The notes under the pieces are model-generated. The model was not told the origin of the DNA, ran no database searches, and saw only the letters and a list, made by a program, of their open reading frames with translations. The translations under genes were made by a program, and so were the position numbers. Below are positions 54,789 through 63,146 of a DNA stretch of 64,000 nucleotides, one piece after another. The stretch spans positions 1 through 64,000 of the forward strand of contig SVLN01000002.1 in assembly GCA_015067925.1 (NCBI GenBank), written 5' to 3'. Positions within the stretch are counted from its first letter, which is position 1. Every line of letters begins with the position of its first letter. Source of the DNA: Oscillospiraceae bacterium (GTDB taxonomy: Bacteria > Bacillota > Clostridia > Oscillospirales > Oscillospiraceae).

Positions 54789-55820
54789 ATGCTCGAAGAC
54801 AGTATACCTCGAAGTATTATCGCACTGATTATACTCAATTTGTTGGGTGGCTTTTTCTCCGGTGCGGAGACAGCCTTTTCCTATGCCAACCGCATTCGCA
54901 TCAAGCGCAAGGCCGAAGAGGGAAGTGCCAACGCCAAACGTGTACTGAAAATCCTGGACTCGTTTGATCGTTTCCTTACCACGATCCTCATAGGTACAAA
55001 CATCAGCCACGTTCTGATTTCCTCCATCGCTACGGTGGTGGGCGTGCAGCTTCTGGGCGCTGCAAAGGGTCCCGTTGTTGCAACGGTCGTGATGACGTTG
55101 ATCGTTTTCTTCTTCTCGGAGACGATCCCCAAGAACTTTGCCCGCGTGAATGCAGATGCCTATTCGTTGGTTTCATCCTTGCCGCTTCGTATTATCATGC
55201 TGATCTGCACGCCTGTTTCCCTGATTTTCTCCGGATTCAGCGCGATTGTAAAGCGGATTGTGGGCACGAAGAAAGAGCCGACCATGACAGAAGACGAATT
55301 CGCCGCTGTCATTGAGGATGTTGAGGAAGATGGCTTGTTGGAGCCCGAAGAGAGTGCCCTGATTCAGCATGCAATTGAGTTCTCCGACAGAACAGCTGCA
55401 GAAGTCATGATGCCCATCGAGCAAATTGCCGGTATCGAGATTTCTGCCACTGCGGATGAGATCAAGAATATCGTGCTTTCCACGCAGTATTCCCGCCTGC
55501 CTCTGTACAGAGATACCAAAGATGATATCCTCGGCGTCGTTCGCACGAAGGATCTGCTTTGGGCCCTGATGCGGGAGGAAGAACCGAATCTCGCAAAGTA
55601 CATGACCCCGCCGTATTTTGTTCCTGCGGAAACGAACCTTGACCTTCTGTTTGAAGGCCTTGGCCGCCGCAGAAGAACCCACATTGCCTTTGTTATGGGC
55701 GAAAACGGCGTAAGCGGCTTTGTGACGATGGAAGATATTCTGGAAGAACTCGTGGGCGATATTTACGCCGGCAGCGATGATACAACGCCTCTGGCTGCGC
55801 AGAAGGAGGGACAGGTATGA
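54789..55820 (+). CDS. CNNM/CBS-domain membrane protein (hemolysin-related), short form
   Basis: A 343-residue protein with a CNNM domain (LGGFFSGAETAFSYANRIRIKRKAEEG, three to four helices, residues 1-170) and a CBS pair (AAEVMMPIEQIAGIE ... GFVTMEDILEELVGDI). It ends soon after the CBS pair and lacks the CorC_HlyC domain that its neighbour carries. Family members are implicated in Mg2+ efflux or homeostasis; the old hemolysin name is not a function. Four-base overlap with the next gene. Confidence 0.9.
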   Translation: MLEDSIPRSIIALIILNLLGGFFSGAETAFSYANRIRIKRKAEEGSANAKRVLKILDSFDRFLTTILIGTNISHVLISSIATVVGVQLLGAAKGPVVATVVMTLIVFFFSETIPKNFARVNADAYSLVSSLPLRIIMLICTPVSLIFSGFSAIVKRIVGTKKEPTMTEDEFAAVIEDVEEDGLLEPEESALIQHAIEFSDRTAAEVMMPIEQIAGIEISATADEIKNIVLSTQYSRLPLYRDTKDDILGVVRTKDLLWALMREEEPNLAKYMTPPYFVPAETNLDLLFEGLGRRRRTHIAFVMGENGVSGFVTMEDILEELVGDIYAGSDDTTPLAAQKEGQV

Positions 55821-57088
55821 AGTGGTTGCTTTATGTGTTCCTGGTCTTCCTGGTAGCGTGTTCTGCGTTCTTCTCGTCATCTGAGATTGCCTTTGCGACG
55901 ATGAATAAAATCCGCCTGGAAAAGAAGGCGGAAGAGGGAAGCCGCAGTGCGAAAATTGCCGTATATATTTTCGACCATTTTTCCCATTTTCTGTCCACAG
56001 TTCTTGTGGGCAATAACCTGGTAAACATTGCGTTTTCCTCGGCTATGACTGTCATTTGCCTGGAACTGTTTACCGAAAATGCAAGCCTTTACACGACGCT
56101 GATCACCACCGTGATTCTGCTGATTTTCGGTGAGATCTGCCCGAAGATCATCGCCACTGTTGTGGCGGATAAATGGGTCCTTGTGATTGCCATTCCTCTG
56201 AGAATTCTGATGTTCGTGTTCTCTCCGGTCGTGGTTCTGGTTTCCTGGATCGTCCAGAAAATCGAGCCCCTATGGACCCCCAAGGATGGTGAGAACAATT
56301 ATACTGATGAAGATCTGGTCAGTATGGTTGAGGCCATTGAGGACGAGGGTGTCATCACGGAACGCGAGGGCGATTTGATCAAGTCTGCCATTGAGTTCTC
56401 GGACATCATGGCCCAGGAGATCCTGATCCCCCGCGTTGATATTGCAGCCTTCGATATTGACGATGATATTTCTGAGCTGCTTCAGGACGAAGAGCGCATG
56501 AGTTATTCCCGCATCCCCGTTTATGAGGAGTCTGTGGATAACATCATTGGCGTGATCTCTACCAAGCGACTGATCAAGCGTGTTCTGATCGATGGCGTTG
56601 AGAACCTGAATCTGCGGGAGCATCTGAGTCCTGTGCTGTTTGTACATCAGACCAAGAGCGTTTCCGATATTCTTCTTGAACTGCGTGAGAAGAACCTTCA
56701 TATGGCAGTCGTCATTGATGAGTTCGGCGGAACCATGGGTATCCTGACTTCTGAGGATATCATGGAAGAAGTCGTGGGCGATATCTACGACGAATCCGAT
56801 GATGTAGAGCAGGATGTGGTCCCCTCTGGCGAGAATGTATTCACAGTGGACGGCAGCATGAACATTGAAGATATGTTTGAAACCGTCGAGTTTGAACCCA
56901 AGGATTTCGACACGGAATACACCACCGTCGGCGGCTGGGCCATGGAAATGCTGGACAAGTTGCCCGATGAGGGCGACAGCTTCACCTATGATCGTCTGAC
57001 CGTCACCGTTACGGAAGTGGACGACAAACGTGTGGAGTCCCTGCGTGTGGAGATTGAGCCCCTTCCGGAAGAGGAAGAGGAAGATTAA
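55817..57088 (+). CDS. CNNM/CBS/CorC-domain membrane protein (hemolysin-related), full length
   Basis: A 423-residue paralogue of the gene before it: CNNM domain (ACSAFFSSSEIAFATMNKIRLEKKAEEG), CBS pair (MAQEILIPRVDIAAFDID ... GTMGILTSEDIMEEVVGDIYDE) and a C-terminal CorC_HlyC domain (residues 335-420) with an acidic tail. The overlap (ATGA) with the short form suggests the two act as a heteromer, one supplying the CorC domain. Likely role is Mg2+/divalent cation export. Confidence 0.92.
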   Translation: MKWLLYVFLVFLVACSAFFSSSEIAFATMNKIRLEKKAEEGSRSAKIAVYIFDHFSHFLSTVLVGNNLVNIAFSSAMTVICLELFTENASLYTTLITTVILLIFGEICPKIIATVVADKWVLVIAIPLRILMFVFSPVVVLVSWIVQKIEPLWTPKDGENNYTDEDLVSMVEAIEDEGVITEREGDLIKSAIEFSDIMAQEILIPRVDIAAFDIDDDISELLQDEERMSYSRIPVYEESVDNIIGVISTKRLIKRVLIDGVENLNLREHLSPVLFVHQTKSVSDILLELREKNLHMAVVIDEFGGTMGILTSEDIMEEVVGDIYDESDDVEQDVVPSGENVFTVDGSMNIEDMFETVEFEPKDFDTEYTTVGGWAMEMLDKLPDEGDSFTYDRLTVTVTEVDDKRVESLRVEIEPLPEEEEED

Positions 57089-57093
57089 CTTTC

Positions 57094-57126
57094 AAAATGC
57101 TGCACCTTTTGGTGCAGCATTTTTTC
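57094..57126 (+). terminator. Terminator of the CNNM pair
   Basis: A 13-bp stem (57094-57106 with 57111-57123), TTTT loop, T tail. Confidence 0.92.
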
Positions 57127-57215
57127 TTTACAAATCGGAAGTTGTGTGTTATTCTTCAGCTATCAATTTGCGCCGCATCCGCCAAGCGCGGAGCGACAGC
57201 AGGAGGTAATTTAAT

Positions 57216-57797
57216 ATGAAAACATCCGCAAAGGTCCACAAAATCGTCGGCCTAGGTCTGTTCACAGCCATTGTGTTTGTGCTGCAGATGCTGGGCGCAT
57301 TCATCCGTTTCGGTCCCTTCTCCATTTCGTTGGTGCTGGTTCCGATCGTTGTCGGTGCTGCTATGTACGGTGCTGCCGGTGGCGCGTGGCTGGGCTTCGT
57401 GTTCGGCATGGCAGTCATTATCTCCGGTGATGCAGCGGCCTTCCTGGTGGTCAATCCCCTGGGTACCGTTATCACGGTTCTTGGAAAGGGCATAGCTGCC
57501 GGTCTTGGCGCGGGACTTGTTTATCAGCTCGCAGCAAAGACGAATCGCTATGTTGCAGTTGGTGCATCCGCAATTGTCAGCCCCATTCTCAATACCGGCC
57601 TGTTCTTTGTAGGCTGCCTGGTGTTCTTCCTGCCGACCATTGCCGGCTGGGCCAGTGCTGAAGGTTATGCCGGAAATGCAGTCCAGTACGTGATCTTTGT
57701 CATGATTGGGCTGAACTTTATCGTGGAAATGGCCATCAATGTGGTACTCTGCCCGGTCATCCTGCGTATTCTGCGTGCGGCAGGCTTGAAAAATTGA
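57216..57797 (+). CDS. ECF transporter S component (substrate-binding membrane protein)
   Basis: A 193-residue protein with six hydrophobic helices. The start VHKIVGLGLFTAIVFVLQMLG and the GPFSISLVLVPIVVGAAMYG segment (AxxxA-type motif for docking to the EcfT module) fit S components for vitamins such as folate, pantothenate or related compounds. The substrate cannot be assigned. The 90-base leader after the terminator shows no riboswitch I recognise. AGGAGGT gives the start. Energy-coupling genes are not in the window. Confidence 0.85.
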   Translation: MKTSAKVHKIVGLGLFTAIVFVLQMLGAFIRFGPFSISLVLVPIVVGAAMYGAAGGAWLGFVFGMAVIISGDAAAFLVVNPLGTVITVLGKGIAAGLGAGLVYQLAAKTNRYVAVGASAIVSPILNTGLFFVGCLVFFLPTIAGWASAEGYAGNAVQYVIFVMIGLNFIVEMAINVVLCPVILRILRAAGLKN

Positions 57798-57947
57798 CTA
57801 AATTATACACAATTTGAATTTTCATTTTTTGGAAATTGCATACTTTTGATGAAAAGCTCTGCATGAGTCGTCTTTCTCTTGATTTTTTGCAAGTTGTTGA
57901 CTATACTGTTGTAGTATTATCTTGCAATTATGGAAAGGAACGATCTC

Positions 57948-59144
57948 ATGCAGAGTTTGTCTTCTGTTGCTTCCTCCGCCCGCGCATCCGCCACTTTGGC
58001 CATTGACTCCCAGTTTAAGAAAATGCGCGCTGACGGCATTGATGTTGTTGGTTTTGGTGCAGGTGAGCCCGATTTTAATACACCCGATCACATTACCCAG
58101 GCTGCAATTCGCGCCTTGATGGACGGCAAAACCAAGTATACTGCCGCCAGCGGCCTTGCTGAACTGAAGCAGGCGGTCTGTTACCGCATGAAGGAAGACC
58201 TGGGTCTTGACTATACTGCCGAGAACGTTTGCATTGCCAGTGGCGCAAAGCACAATGTGTTCCTGGCTCTGCAGGCGCTGATTAATGTCGGTGATGAGAT
58301 TATTCTTCCCGCGCCTTACTGGGTCAGCTATATCGAAATGATCCGTCTGGCAGGCGGTTATCCCGTTGTCATTAAGACCACCGAGGAAACCGGTTTCAAG
58401 ATGACGGTGGAGCAGTTCAAGGAATCGATCACCCATCGCACCAAGTGCCTGATCCTCAACAACCCGTCTAACCCAACCGGCATGCTCTACTCTGAAGCAG
58501 AGCTCCGTGAAATTGCCGAGATCTGTGTGAAGCACAACATCTACGTCATTGCTGACGAGATTTACTACACTCTTGTCTATGATGATAAGCCGTTTACTTC
58601 TTTTGCCTCCCTGGGCGAGGAAATCAAGAACCTGACGGTTCTGATCAACGGCGTTTCCAAGTCTTATGCCATGACCGGCTGGCGTATTGGCTACTCTCTG
58701 GCCAATAAGGAGATCACCGGTGTCATGAGTCGCTATGTCAGCCATTCCACCGGTGCCCCGGCCACCTTTGCCCAGTGGGGCGCGGTGGAGGCTCTGACCG
58801 GCCCGCAGGATGCTGTTTATGAAATGAAGGCCGCTTTTGAGCAGCGCCGCAATTATCTGGTGGAGCGCATGAATCAGATTGAAGGTGTCAGCTGCCTGAT
58901 GCCCGAGGGTGCATTCTACGTGATGATGAACCTGAAGGACCTGATGGGCAAGCAGCTCTACGGCGTGACGGTTGACGGTGCCGACACCTTTGCAGAGCTT
59001 TTCCTGCAGCATGGCCTCGTTTGTGTTGTTCCCGGAACGTCCTTTGCTGCACCGCAGTACGTTCGTTGGAGCTATGCCACCAGCATGGAGAACATCAAGG
59101 CCGGTCTGGATCGACTGGAGAAGTTCCTGAAAGAAGGCAAATAA
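57948..59144 (+). CDS. PLP-dependent aminotransferase class I (aspartate aminotransferase type)
   Basis: A 398-residue fold-type I enzyme of the AspC-beta/AspB group common in Firmicutes. GFGAGEPDFNTPDHI, ASGAKHNVFLALQAL, ILNNPSNPTGM, ADEIYY and the PLP lysine in NGVSKSYAMTGWRIGY are visible, with the RWSYATS substrate-arginine region near the end. It probably interconverts aspartate/2-oxoglutarate and oxaloacetate/glutamate. ATG 57948 is preferred since AAAGGA lies upstream; an in-frame ATG at 57930 includes that site. It precedes serC but has its own terminator. Confidence 0.9.
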   Translation: MQSLSSVASSARASATLAIDSQFKKMRADGIDVVGFGAGEPDFNTPDHITQAAIRALMDGKTKYTAASGLAELKQAVCYRMKEDLGLDYTAENVCIASGAKHNVFLALQALINVGDEIILPAPYWVSYIEMIRLAGGYPVVIKTTEETGFKMTVEQFKESITHRTKCLILNNPSNPTGMLYSEAELREIAEICVKHNIYVIADEIYYTLVYDDKPFTSFASLGEEIKNLTVLINGVSKSYAMTGWRIGYSLANKEITGVMSRYVSHSTGAPATFAQWGAVEALTGPQDAVYEMKAAFEQRRNYLVERMNQIEGVSCLMPEGAFYVMMNLKDLMGKQLYGVTVDGADTFAELFLQHGLVCVVPGTSFAAPQYVRWSYATSMENIKAGLDRLEKFLKEGK

Positions 59145-59149
59145 TCAAG

Positions 59150-59181
59150 AACCGGCATAGTATGGACTATGCCGGTTTACT
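59150..59181 (+). terminator. Terminator of the aminotransferase gene
   Basis: A 10-bp stem (59151-59160 with 59167-59176) and a T-rich tail. Confidence 0.85.
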
Positions 59182-59206
59182 TTATTCCTTTATTTTGATA
59201 AAGTGA

Positions 59207-59306
59207 TTGACAAGGCAAAGAATTGGCGCTATAATCTCCGTAATAATTGAAGCCCTTGTGGGGGTAGCAGGGGAGTCCCTGCGATAGTTCAAGGAGGTCA
59301 ACAACT
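59207..59306 (+). promoter_or_regulatory. Promoter and structured leader of serC
   Basis: TTGACA (59207-59212) and TATAAT (59230-59235), 17-base spacer. The roughly 65-base leader has a GCAGGG/CCCTGC hairpin (59267-59282), and CCTTG (59254-59258) can pair with CAAGG (59290-59294), which is part of the AAGGAGG ribosome site, so start access could be controlled. No known riboswitch class was recognised. Confidence 0.7.
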
Positions 59307-60392
59307 ATGAAGTACGATCGCGTTTATAATTTCTCCGCCGGCCCATCCATGCTTCCTGTGGAAGTTCTGGAGTCTGTGCGTGACAACATGCTCAACTACG
59401 AAGGCAGCGGCATGAGTGTTATGGAGATGAGCCATCGTTCTAAGGTCTATGAAAAGATCATTGGTGAGGCTGAGGCCAACCTGAGAGATCTGATGGGTAT
59501 TCCTGAAAACTACAAGGTCATGTTCGTTCAGGGCGGCGCCACTCTGCAGTTCGCTATGCTGCCGATGAACCTGATGAAGAACAATGTTGCTGATTATATC
59601 GTCACCGGCGCCTGGTCCAACAAGGCTTATGCCGAGGCCAAGAAGTATGGCAAGATCAACCTGATCGCTTCCAGCAAGGATAAGAACTATTCTTACATTC
59701 CCGATGTTTCCGATCTGCCCATTTCCGAGGACGCTGACTACGTTTACATCTGCGAGAACGAGACCATTCACGGCACTACCTTCCGTGATCTGCCCAACAC
59801 CAAGGGTAAGATCCTGGTTGCCGACCAGAGCTCCATGTTCCTGTCCAAGCCCGTTAATGTCGCTGACTATGGCGTCATCTACGGCGGCGTACAGAAGAAC
59901 GTCGGTCCTGCCGGTTTGTCCATCGTCATCATGCGCGAGGATCTGATCACCGATCAGCTGCCCGAGTATGTTCCCACTTACATGAGCTACAAGATTCATG
60001 CCGACAACGACTCCATGTACAACACTCCCAACTGCTGGGCCATTTACGTCTGTGGTGAAGTGTTCAAGTACCTGAAGAAGATCGGCGGCCTGGAAGAGAT
60101 GAACCGCCGCAACGAAGAAAAGGCTAAGGTTCTGTATGACTTCCTGGATGCAAGCTCCATGTTCAACGGCACCGTTGAGAAGCAGTTCCGCTCCCTGATG
60201 AACGTTCCCTTCGTCACTGAGTCTGCTGAGCTGGATGCAGAAGTCGTTGCCGCCACCAAGGCTGCTGGTTTTGACAACCTGAAGGGCCACCGCTCCGTGG
60301 GCGGTCTGCGCGCTTCCATCTACAACGCCATGCCCAAGGAAGGCGTTGAGGCACTGGTCGATTTCCTGAAGGATTTCGAGGCAAAGCACTAA
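59307..60392 (+). CDS. serC: Phosphoserine aminotransferase
   Basis: It converts 3-phosphohydroxypyruvate to phosphoserine in serine synthesis. The 361-residue protein opens with YNFSAGPSMLPVEVLE and has MEMSHRSKVYEKI, VQGGATLQFAMLPMNL, ADQSSMFLSKPV and the PLP lysine in YGGVQKNVGPAG. Codon use is highly biased, implying strong expression. serA is not adjacent; the gene is a single unit. Confidence 0.97.
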   Translation: MKYDRVYNFSAGPSMLPVEVLESVRDNMLNYEGSGMSVMEMSHRSKVYEKIIGEAEANLRDLMGIPENYKVMFVQGGATLQFAMLPMNLMKNNVADYIVTGAWSNKAYAEAKKYGKINLIASSKDKNYSYIPDVSDLPISEDADYVYICENETIHGTTFRDLPNTKGKILVADQSSMFLSKPVNVADYGVIYGGVQKNVGPAGLSIVIMREDLITDQLPEYVPTYMSYKIHADNDSMYNTPNCWAIYVCGEVFKYLKKIGGLEEMNRRNEEKAKVLYDFLDASSMFNGTVEKQFRSLMNVPFVTESAELDAEVVAATKAAGFDNLKGHRSVGGLRASIYNAMPKEGVEALVDFLKDFEAKH

Positions 60393-60403
60393 TTGCTGTT
60401 AAG

Positions 60404-60437
60404 AACGCCCCGACTCAGATGAGTCGGGGCGTTTTGC
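60404..60437. terminator. Bidirectional terminator between serC and the deglycosidase-like operon
   Basis: A perfect 13-bp stem (60404-60416 with 60421-60433), loop AGAT; T-rich on the plus side (GTTTTGC) and weaker on the minus side. Confidence 0.88.
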
Positions 60438-60444
60438 TATTTAT

Positions 60445-61524
60445 TTAGCATTCTGCCAGGCAGCGGCGAATCAGCTGATGCTGACGCTTGACCAACAGAA
60501 CCTCGTTGAGGGTGTGAGGAACGGAGCGCTGGCCTTCCAGCTCAGTAGAAATGTAGCCCTTATAACCGCCATCCACCAGAGCCTTGATGTAACGAGGATA
60601 GTCCACCTCGTCGCACGTCAGATCTTCGTCGATCCAGTAGAGCTTACCGTGGACGTAGCACAGGCGGGAAGCATACTCCTGCACCGTAGCGGGCGGGGTG
60701 ATGTTCTTCTTGTTCAGGGCATTCATGCCAAAGAAGTTTGCGCCGGTGAGAATGTTCATTTCAATGTCGCTGGCGCCCATTTCCTTGATCTTGGCCTCGA
60801 CCTCGTCCCAATCCACATCGTTGTTGCCGTCGAAGGTGTAGGCCTTGCGGGACATCGCACGCAGATACTGAATGATCTCGCGCTTGGCACCGCGGCGAAC
60901 ATAGTTTTCCTCCTCCATGGGGGACATATCGCGGAACAGCCCGGAGAAGTCCAGCATCAGACCGCCGCCTTCGTAGCAGCCAGTCTTTTCAATGGCATCA
61001 AGGAAGTCGTCATTGCCGCCGTCCTCCAGCAGGCCGGGTGCGTGAACTTCCAGAGCCATCTTCACGCCCATTTCTTCTGCGTAGGGCAGCAGGCGGGCGA
61101 AGGTCTCAGCGTTGACGGTGGTCATCTGCGGAGTGTGGCCGCCCCACATGCCGTTGTGGCCGGTGTGGCTCAGACGGATGAACTTGCAGCCCAGCTTCTT
61201 GGCAGAGCGCAGATACTGCATGGTTACATCAAAGATTTCGTCATCGTTTAAGTACTTGTTGGGATCTTTCCAGAAACGGCGGTCAGCAAAGTGCTCGTAG
61301 CAGACGGGCTCAATGCCGGTGTCATGCAGCGCCTGGAACCACTCGTTCAAGAATGCATCGGAAACATAGGGGAAGGTGGGGATCAGTGTTTCGCCGAACA
61401 GTTCCACACCCGTGCCGCCTGCACCGCGAATGGCGGTCAGAGCGCCGACTAGGTCCATATCACCACGCCAGATGGCTTCCTGATAGGAATACAGGGATAC
61501 GCCGAGCTTGATATCTTCTTTCAT
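60445..61524 (-). CDS. C-glycoside deglycosidase alpha subunit-like TIM-barrel protein
   Basis: A 359-residue protein of the sugar phosphate isomerase/epimerase (AP endonuclease 2-like) TIM-barrel superfamily. It opens KLGVSLYSYQEAIWRGDMDLVG, as in DfgA/DgpC proteins that cleave the C-C bond of 3-oxo C-glucosides. Candidate metal ligands: Glu159 (ALEVHAP), Asp192 (MLDFSG), His292 (YVHGK) and Glu328 (STELEG). Downstream of a DfgB-like gene by 14 bases, and that pairing is the main support for the function. Start 61524 is set by AGGAG; an upstream in-frame ATG (61542) overlaps that gene. Could instead be a generic sugar epimerase. Confidence 0.7.
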   Translation of the reverse strand: MKEDIKLGVSLYSYQEAIWRGDMDLVGALTAIRGAGGTGVELFGETLIPTFPYVSDAFLNEWFQALHDTGIEPVCYEHFADRRFWKDPNKYLNDDEIFDVTMQYLRSAKKLGCKFIRLSHTGHNGMWGGHTPQMTTVNAETFARLLPYAEEMGVKMALEVHAPGLLEDGGNDDFLDAIEKTGCYEGGGLMLDFSGLFRDMSPMEEENYVRRGAKREIIQYLRAMSRKAYTFDGNNDVDWDEVEAKIKEMGASDIEMNILTGANFFGMNALNKKNITPPATVQEYASRLCYVHGKLYWIDEDLTCDEVDYPRYIKALVDGGYKGYISTELEGQRSVPHTLNEVLLVKRQHQLIRRCLAEC

Positions 61525-61538
61525 TTCTTGTACTCCTC

Positions 61539-62039
61539 TCAAAGAATGGTAATGTCTTTTTCGCAGCAGGCTCTTGTGTTATAATGGTCACGAAGAGCGA
61601 CGCCGTACTTCACGTGATGCACATCCTGCTCGATGCCACCGGGAATAGCCAGGAAGATACGCAGGTAGTCCTGATACTTCCACATCCAGTTGTTGTCAAA
61701 CAGACCAGTGCCAAGATCAGACAGGGGGAAATCGCGGCCTTCGTACCAGACGTACTTTACTTCGTCCGGGATCCACTGGCCGTCCACCTCGAAGCCGATG
61801 GCTTCGATCTGGTTCATGGGAAGCGCGCGATAGCCGGGGATGCGGACATCCAGGCAATAACCGATGCAGACGCCGTCCTTATAGACGTTTCTGCCGTAAT
61901 CAGCCAGCAGGCGAGGATTCCAACGGGCCTTGGGATCGCCAAAGTCTTCGATCTTGTCGAAGGCAGGCGAGGGGAAGAAGAACGGATTGTCGTCGCCGAA
62001 GCGAACGATTTTTTTGATGTTCAGCGGTGCTTTATCCAT
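61539..62039 (-). CDS. C-glycoside deglycosidase beta subunit-like protein (DUF6379)
   Basis: A 166-residue beta-rich protein matching the pattern of DfgB/DgpB subunits: GYCLDVRIPGYRALPMNQIEAI, VDGQWIPDEVKYVWYEG, then LSDLGTG, IPGGIEQDVHHVKYGVALR. The alpha and beta subunits form a complex that splits C-glycosides (puerarin, homoorientin) after oxidation at C3 of the sugar. An N-terminal extension of about 45 residues (KIVRFGDDNPFFFPSPAFDKIED) precedes the core. Other genes of the known pathway (oxidoreductase, transporter) are not adjacent. AAAGGAC is the ribosome site. Confidence 0.72.
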   Translation of the reverse strand: MDKAPLNIKKIVRFGDDNPFFFPSPAFDKIEDFGDPKARWNPRLLADYGRNVYKDGVCIGYCLDVRIPGYRALPMNQIEAIGFEVDGQWIPDEVKYVWYEGRDFPLSDLGTGLFDNNWMWKYQDYLRIFLAIPGGIEQDVHHVKYGVALRDHYNTRACCEKDITIL

Positions 62040-62074
62040 GCGATTAGGTCCTTTCGTAGTTTGCTTGTGAATGA

Positions 62075-62128
62075 TTGATATATCAAATCATCCTTTTATA
62101 TTATAGCGAGCAATGTTCTTTGCGTCAA
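62075..62128 (-). promoter_or_regulatory. Promoter and palindromic operator of the deglycosidase-like operon
   Basis: On the minus strand TTGACG (62128-62123) and TATAAT (62105-62100) are 17 bases apart. Just downstream of the expected start lies the perfect palindrome TTGATATATCAA (62075-62086), a likely repressor site. The promoter overlaps the 5' flank of the divergent ogt gene. Confidence 0.8.
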
Positions 62129-62142
62129 GAAAGAGGTGCGTT

Positions 62143-62646
62143 ATGAACGAGTCAATATTCATAAAGAAAACACATTCGCCTGTGGGGCCGCTGACGCTTG
62201 CCTGCACAGACGATTCCGTATGCGGCTTGTGGTTTGAGGATGCCAGATTCTATCTTTATGGCTTGCCACAGAACGTCATAGAAGCAGATCATCCCATGCA
62301 AAGAATTCTGGAGAATTGGTTGGAGGAATACTTCGCAGGGAATAAGCCGACAATTGATTTCCCAATCAGAACATTCGGATCTGCTTTCCAGCGTTCTGTG
62401 TGGGAACAATTAAGGAAAATACCATACGGGCAAACAGTTAGCTACGGACAGATTGCGAAAGTCCTGCTTGATCAAACAGGCAAAAACGTCTCTGCCCGGG
62501 CTGTGGGCGGCGCTGTGGGGAGAAATCCCTTGAGTATCGCAATTCCCTGTCATCGCGTGATCGGCGCAGACGGAAGCCTCACAGGCTATGGGGGAGGTTT
62601 GGATCGTAAACGGTTCCTGCTTCAGTTAGAAGGAATGATGTTATAA
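62143..62646 (+). CDS. ogt: Methylated-DNA-[protein]-cysteine S-methyltransferase
   Basis: A suicide DNA-repair protein that takes the alkyl group from O6-alkylguanine. The 167-residue protein has the acceptor Cys136 in the IPCHRVIG motif, the helix-turn-helix segment IPYGQTVSYGQIAKVL with the arginine finger in VSARAVGGAVGRNPL, and YGGGLDRKRFLL. ATG 62143 is preceded by AAGAGGTG; an in-frame ATG at 62113 is less likely. Divergent from the deglycosidase-like operon. Confidence 0.94.
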   Translation: MNESIFIKKTHSPVGPLTLACTDDSVCGLWFEDARFYLYGLPQNVIEADHPMQRILENWLEEYFAGNKPTIDFPIRTFGSAFQRSVWEQLRKIPYGQTVSYGQIAKVLLDQTGKNVSARAVGGAVGRNPLSIAIPCHRVIGADGSLTGYGGGLDRKRFLLQLEGMML

Positions 62647-62686
62647 AAAAAGAGCCTCCCGTTTGCGGGGTGTTCGTAAAACAGTT

Positions 62687-62724
62687 AATCCGACCTATGG
62701 TTGCAATCATAGGTCGGATTTTAT
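62687..62724 (+). terminator. Terminator after ogt
   Basis: A perfect 13-bp stem (62687-62699 with 62708-62720), 8-base loop and a short T-rich tail. Confidence 0.82.
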
Positions 62725-62749
62725 GTTACGCACTGGCGCGGCAGCGCCC

Positions 62750-62796
62750 AGGGCTCCCTTGTGTAAAGGGAGCTGTCAGCGAAGCTGACTAAGGGA
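62750..62796. repeat. Structured repeat, left copy flanking DUF559
   Basis: Two adjacent hairpins: CTCCCTT/AAGGGAG (62754-62772) and GTCAGC-GAA-GCTGAC (62775-62789), followed by AAGGGATTG. An inverted, covarying copy lies at 63147-63198. The DUF559 stop codon and last residues are encoded inside this element. Confidence 0.85.
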
Positions 62797-63144
62797 TTGC
62801 TTTACCGCAGCATCGATATACTCACAAACTCCACGGAAATTTCTGCCGACTTCGTTGTTGGGAATACGAATGACTCTCAGACCATACCCCTCCAGAAAAG
62901 CGGTGCGGTCTGCATCTTTTTTAACGTTTCTATCCTCATAGTGTTGAGAACCGTCCAACTCAATGACGAGTTTTGCTTCTGCGCTATAGAAATCGGCGAT
63001 ATATTTTCCCAGCACCTTTTGCCTGGAAAAACGGACAGGGTAGGAACGCAGAAAATCATACCATAGGTGCCGTTCTTCCCTGGTCATTTCTTTTCGCAGC
63101 TGTTTTGCCAAAGGAACCAACTGCTTATTGTACTTTGACTGCAT
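62776..63144 (-). CDS. DUF559 endonuclease-like protein
   Basis: A 122-residue protein of the Vsr-like/very-short-patch fold: LAKQLRKEMTREERHLWYDFLR, FSRQKVLGKYIADFYSAEAKLVIELDGSQHYE (the Asp and Glu-x-Asp of the nuclease core) and YGLRVIRIPNNEVGRNF. DUF559 genes are frequent in gut Firmicutes as solitary genes bounded by small repeats. The start at 63144 uses GGAGGG from the right repeat, and the C-terminal residues SLSQLR plus stop lie in the left repeat, so gene and repeats form one unit. Function unproved; may nick repeat DNA. Confidence 0.85.
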   Translation of the reverse strand: MQSKYNKQLVPLAKQLRKEMTREERHLWYDFLRSYPVRFSRQKVLGKYIADFYSAEAKLVIELDGSQHYEDRNVKKDADRTAFLEGYGLRVIRIPNNEVGRNFRGVCEYIDAAVKQSLSQLR

Positions 63145-63146
63145 GA

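Noticed and set aside
57127..57215. Leader of the ECF S component checked for a vitamin riboswitch
   Set aside because: About 90 bases with only a weak hairpin; I could not match THF, preQ1, TPP or other class landmarks.
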